Shown here: piece after piece, positions 63,436 to 64,000 of the stretch
Numbering within the stretch: the stretch's first letter is position 1
Layout of the letters: every line of letters starts with the position of its first letter
NCBI GenBank assembly: GCA_041399155.1
Contig: JAWKTI010000001.1
Location: forward strand, 434,001-498,000
Source of the DNA: Zavarzinella sp.
GTDB taxonomy: Bacteria > Planctomycetota > Planctomycetia > Gemmatales > Gemmataceae
Reading direction: 5' to 3'
DNA: 64,000 bases
The notes under the pieces: model-generated
The model's database searches: none
Told to the model about the DNA's origin: nothing
What the model saw: only the letters and a program-made list of their open reading frames with translations
Made by a program: the position numbers and the translations under genes

Positions 63436-64000
63436 TTAACTTTTCTTTAATATGTTGGCATCGTCAAGAATGCTCCAGAGTTGATCCCACAATTGTTCCG
63501 GCGTGGGAACAGCTTCCCCACGGTTCCAGTTGTGCATTGCCTGTTCAATACAGATCAGGCACTCTTCGCGGGCATAGGCTTCTTTTTCGGGCGATACCTG
63601 TTTCGAACTGCTTGTTTTTGTGGCAGGCTTTGGTTTCGCAGCACTCGAACCTGGTTTTTTGAGAACGCGATCCAGTTCGATGTTGCACAGCTCATCAGCA
63701 CGCTTGTTGTTGCCGCGCAGCACATGGTCAATCTGAAAGTGGTCTAATTTGTTGATTGTCTTGCGAACTTCCTGCCAGATTTCGAATATTTGTGGGTTTT
63801 TTACTTTGAATTCCCCACGTACCTGCTTCACCATCAATTCTGAATCGCTGTAGACATGCAGATCGGTGAAGCCCATGGCAACGGCATCGTGCAGCATCTG
63901 CCGCAGTGCGGAGTATTCAGCAATGTTATTCGTCTGATCTCCCAGGTATTCCGATTTTTCGATCGGTGGTTCGCCTGCTTCCTGAATCACATAGGCGTAG
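63436..64000 (-). CDS. RNase H-like protein, 5' end outside the window
   Basis: The frame enters from the window edge; at least 187 aa are visible. YAYVIQEAGEPPIEKSEYLG, TNNIAEYSALRQML, YSDSELMVKQVRGEFKVKNPQ and HVLRGNNKRADELCN are the RNase HI/reverse-transcriptase-like (RVT_3) motifs with the catalytic Glu in NNIAEY and the Asp in YSDSEL; the first catalytic Asp would lie upstream. A C-terminal extension of about 70 residues (Lys/Ser linker, then CIEQAMHNWNRGEAVPTPEQLWDQL) is unusual. Likely acts on RNA-DNA hybrids. Confidence 0.88.
   Translation of the reverse strand, partial: YAYVIQEAGEPPIEKSEYLGDQTNNIAEYSALRQMLHDAVAMGFTDLHVYSDSELMVKQVRGEFKVKNPQIFEIWQEVRKTINKLDHFQIDHVLRGNNKRADELCNIELDRVLKKPGSSAAKPKPATKTSSSKQVSPEKEAYAREECLICIEQAMHNWNRGEAVPTPEQLWDQLWSILDDANILKKS

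Noticed and set aside
1..64000. Replication origin (DnaA box cluster)
   Set aside because: No TTATCCACA-type boxes or dnaA/dnaN were found by eye; only the parS-like site hints at origin proximity.

Overview
The window reads as a chromosomal segment of a planctomycete, most likely from the Gemmata-like group. The reasons are several paralogues of families expanded in that phylum: DUF1559 proteins with prepilin-type or zinc-ribbon N-termini, the DUF1549/DUF1553 + DUF1501 pair, a DUF1587/1592/1588/1585 cytochrome protein, a zinc-ribbon Ser/Thr kinase with a membrane anchor, and many secreted proline-rich proteins and lipoproteins. Species cannot be named from the sequence. Genes are mostly single or in short operons on both strands.

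Layout. 0.2-6.5 kb: secreted proteins, two of them degenerate enzymes (a peptidase-MA-like protein without HExxH, a dual-specificity-phosphatase-like protein without the catalytic Cys and Arg), a DUF1559 protein, an orphan GlcE-like flavoprotein, an EVE-domain protein and a VCBS/FG-GAP protein. 6.7 kb: tRNA-His. 6.9-9.9 kb: three tandem secreted paralogues. 10-17.2 kb: an Imm22-like protein, SpoVR, a DUF6580 membrane protein, a metallophosphoesterase, ThpR, a PfkB-type kinase and IspF. 17.2-23.7 kb: accessory patch in which two single-gene insertions (an LRR protein and a DUF6891 protein) are each bordered by a duplicated piece of a neighbour (213 bp of the ispF promoter region; 80 bp of the eda 3' end), with a Ser/Thr kinase between them. 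23.8-33.8 kb: DUF2617, a Cys-rich repeat protein, a pair of frameshifted membrane-protein genes (the second an HTTM protein), envelope proteins, an FHA-GGDEF diguanylate cyclase and a lone receiver domain. 33.8-42.6 kb: DUF1810, a giant PQQ/TPR secreted protein, a class V aminotransferase and two lipoproteins.

42.7-46.7 kb is the most striking accessory locus: a DUF2075 (Schlafen group 3-type) helicase carrying a PD-(D/E)XK-like N-terminus, followed by an AlbA_2 (Schlafen-fold) ATP-binding protein. Together they hold the domains that group 3 Schlafen proteins carry in one chain. The pair is followed directly by a three-unit 132/133-bp tandem array with a motif recurring every 65-68 bp.

46.8-64 kb: planctomycete redox/turnover proteins (cytochrome PSD protein, SMP-30 protein, YVTN plus di-haem protein, and the operon redoxin-like, DUF1549/1553, DUF1501, WD40), a DPM1-like glycosyltransferase, a 1399-aa collagen-like DUF1559 fusion and a 5'-truncated RNase H-like gene at the edge. 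A perfect GTTCCACGTGGAAC palindrome resembling a ParB-binding parS site lies in the convergent gap at 58.03 kb.

Three apparent frameshifts (10.5, 25.55 and 27.73 kb) all sit at or near homopolymers. That fits either sequencing error or recent gene decay, and cannot be resolved here.
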